From positions 4,789,564 to 4,853,563 of the forward strand of contig SSBO01000012.1 in assembly GCA_005281725.1 (NCBI GenBank): 64,000 bases of DNA. The letters run 5' to 3'. This DNA comes from Wuchereria bancrofti (Eukaryota; Nematoda; Chromadorea; Rhabditida; Onchocercidae). The notes beneath the pieces are model-generated. The model ran no database searches. It worked only from the letters and a program-made list of their open reading frames with translations, and was not told the origin of the DNA. This document shows positions 62,801 through 64,000 of this stretch, piece after piece. The translations under genes were made by a program, and so were the position numbers. Numbering within the stretch: position 1 is the stretch's first letter; every line of letters begins with the position of its first letter.

Positions 62801-63804
62801 TGATATCATCTTTAAGGAAATAAATTACCTGACTGATGTGAATCATCTGTAAGAAAGGAAAAGAATTTTACAGGTAGATACACGCGGGACAAACTTTCAA
62901 AAGAAGTTTGGATATATTTAGCTTAAAATGCATTACGGAAATTTTTATACATATATCCATATTTATTTAAAAGTTTCTGCATAAAAATTTTTTTTATCAG
63001 ATTGTAAGTTGTTGTGAGCACCACATCTAGAAAATTCTTGAACTGACTAAAAATCACCTTAGAAAGTATTCCTTACGTGGTACCTCTCAGTATAAATATT
63101 ATTGGAAGTAATGATAAAATTTTCCTCTTTATCAGACTCACTTTTTTAATATGTTTTGTCTGAAGCATTTTTTTATAGGAATCTTGAAAAAGCAAATTTA
63201 ATAGTAATCAATTCGTTGTTTGAATCTTAAGAAGAAACGCAACTGTTGGTATGAGTATGACCATTAGCAACAATAGTAAGGGACAAATGGAAAAGATGAA
63301 TCAAAGTAAATATCTAAATTCATTAAAATTAGTTAATATAACTTGAATTTGGTTTTGCAAGTAAATTAATGGAGGAAATGTTCTTATAGTTTATTTTCCG
63401 CAATAGTTTGCATTTCTGCCTTTAATGGAGTAAATTATAAATAATATTACAAAAGTAAGCTTGTATAACTGATTGTTTGCTACAAAAAAAGCACTCTATC
63501 TGATGTAAAATTCAATTGAAATCCGGAAGCTGGATTACACTTAGTTAACTTTTAATAGGTAACATTTTGTTAACTAGCATGGTGTGATCTAAAAGGAAAA
63601 ATAAGTGTACATTTTCAGAAAATGTCAGTTTTTTAATTTAAAAGTTGTGTTGAAAGAATTTTGCAATATTAGACTTGCATTAAAAAAACGATATTGAAAA
63701 AATGTAGGAATTTTCGATTGTTTTAAACATTAATTCTATAACCTTTTCAAATTAATCGACTTTATTGTTTATTTCAGCAAATCAGTACGGAGCGCATGAG
63801 CTGT
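59877..63804 (+). CDS. Immunoglobulin-superfamily surface protein, 5' part
   Basis: Exons 59877-60021, 60210-60313, 61468-61573, 61864-61985, 62194-62344 and 63778-63804 join in phase; the gene continues past the window. A signal peptide (GLIFLTLLILFSCAQA) starts the protein. Ig domain 1 shows VELPCNI, the tryptophan in VVIWKRGE, and YDGAKYICEIT. Ig domain 2 shows VVIKCSVSGNPPPKVTWTR and MDDSGIYECTASNNVG, the classic Cys-Trp-Cys core with the DxGxYxC motif. The paired domains resemble lachesin/IgLON-type or C. elegans zig/rig neuronal adhesion proteins. I cannot choose among them without the C-terminus (third Ig, GPI or membrane anchor). The last visible exon is a 27-nt microexon. The intron of about 1.15 kb at 60314 and one of 1.4 kb at 62345 are longer than elsewhere in the window. 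Confidence 0.85.
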
Positions 63805-64000
63805 GTGAGTTTGCATACATTTCTTCACTTTTTTCTTTGTTTTAAACTAATACTTGCATGCTTTTGTCCGTCTACTCGGTCTGCTAGTTAAAATTATTTC
63901 CTTATATTGTTATTGAAAAGCGAATATTGAATGTAGACTTTAATTTCTAATCTCTAGTTCGTGGGAAGTAATGAAGAATACTCCCAGTTATTGACAAGCT

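Overview
The window looks like nuclear DNA of a parasitic nematode, most likely a filarial or other spirurid (clade III) worm. It is AT-rich, its genes are cut into many 70-250 nt exons by short GT-AG introns, and an exact 22-nt match to the nematode spliced leader SL1 lies at 67-88. No gene is prokaryotic or organellar. Gene models below were built by hand from splice signals, reading phase and family similarity. Exon edges are reliable where phases close, but no transcript data were available.

Layout: (1) 67-88, SL1 sequence on the minus strand. (2) 764-1902, plus, a five-exon fragment of an AMP-forming acyl-CoA synthetase / 4-coumarate-CoA-ligase-like enzyme lacking both ends. (3) 3277-5673, minus, a nearly complete tubulin cofactor E-like protein (TBCEL). 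(4) 5674-10363, mostly non-coding, with one coding-like minus-strand exon and a diverged repeat pair. (5) 10364-13198, plus, a complete ULK3-type kinase with MIT-like repeats and one GC-AG intron. (6) 13199-17070, non-coding, with a decayed BEL/Pao gag zinc-knuckle relic. (7) about 17071-22462, plus, a tetraspanin with two alternative large-extracellular-loop exons sharing one TM4 end. (8) 23088-28927, plus, an unrecognised 14-exon TPR-like protein. (9) 30897-43045, plus, a 32-exon receptor with the LRP5/6/Arrow architecture: four beta-propeller/EGF units, three LDLa repeats, one transmembrane helix and a tail with PPPSP-like motifs. (10) 43046-59876, a 17-kb stretch with no gene I can support, only candidate exons and simple repeats. 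(11) 59877-63804 and beyond, plus, the 5' part of a secreted or surface immunoglobulin-superfamily protein that runs off the window.

The genes do not form an operon or a common pathway. They are ordinary nematode housekeeping, signalling and surface genes. The most unusual signals are the SL1 22-mer outside a normal SL RNA context, the duplicated tetraspanin loop exons, the LRP5/6-like receptor (a co-receptor type usually reported absent from C. elegans), and two recent intronic duplications inside that receptor. One of those duplications makes up nearly a whole intron and looks like intron gain.
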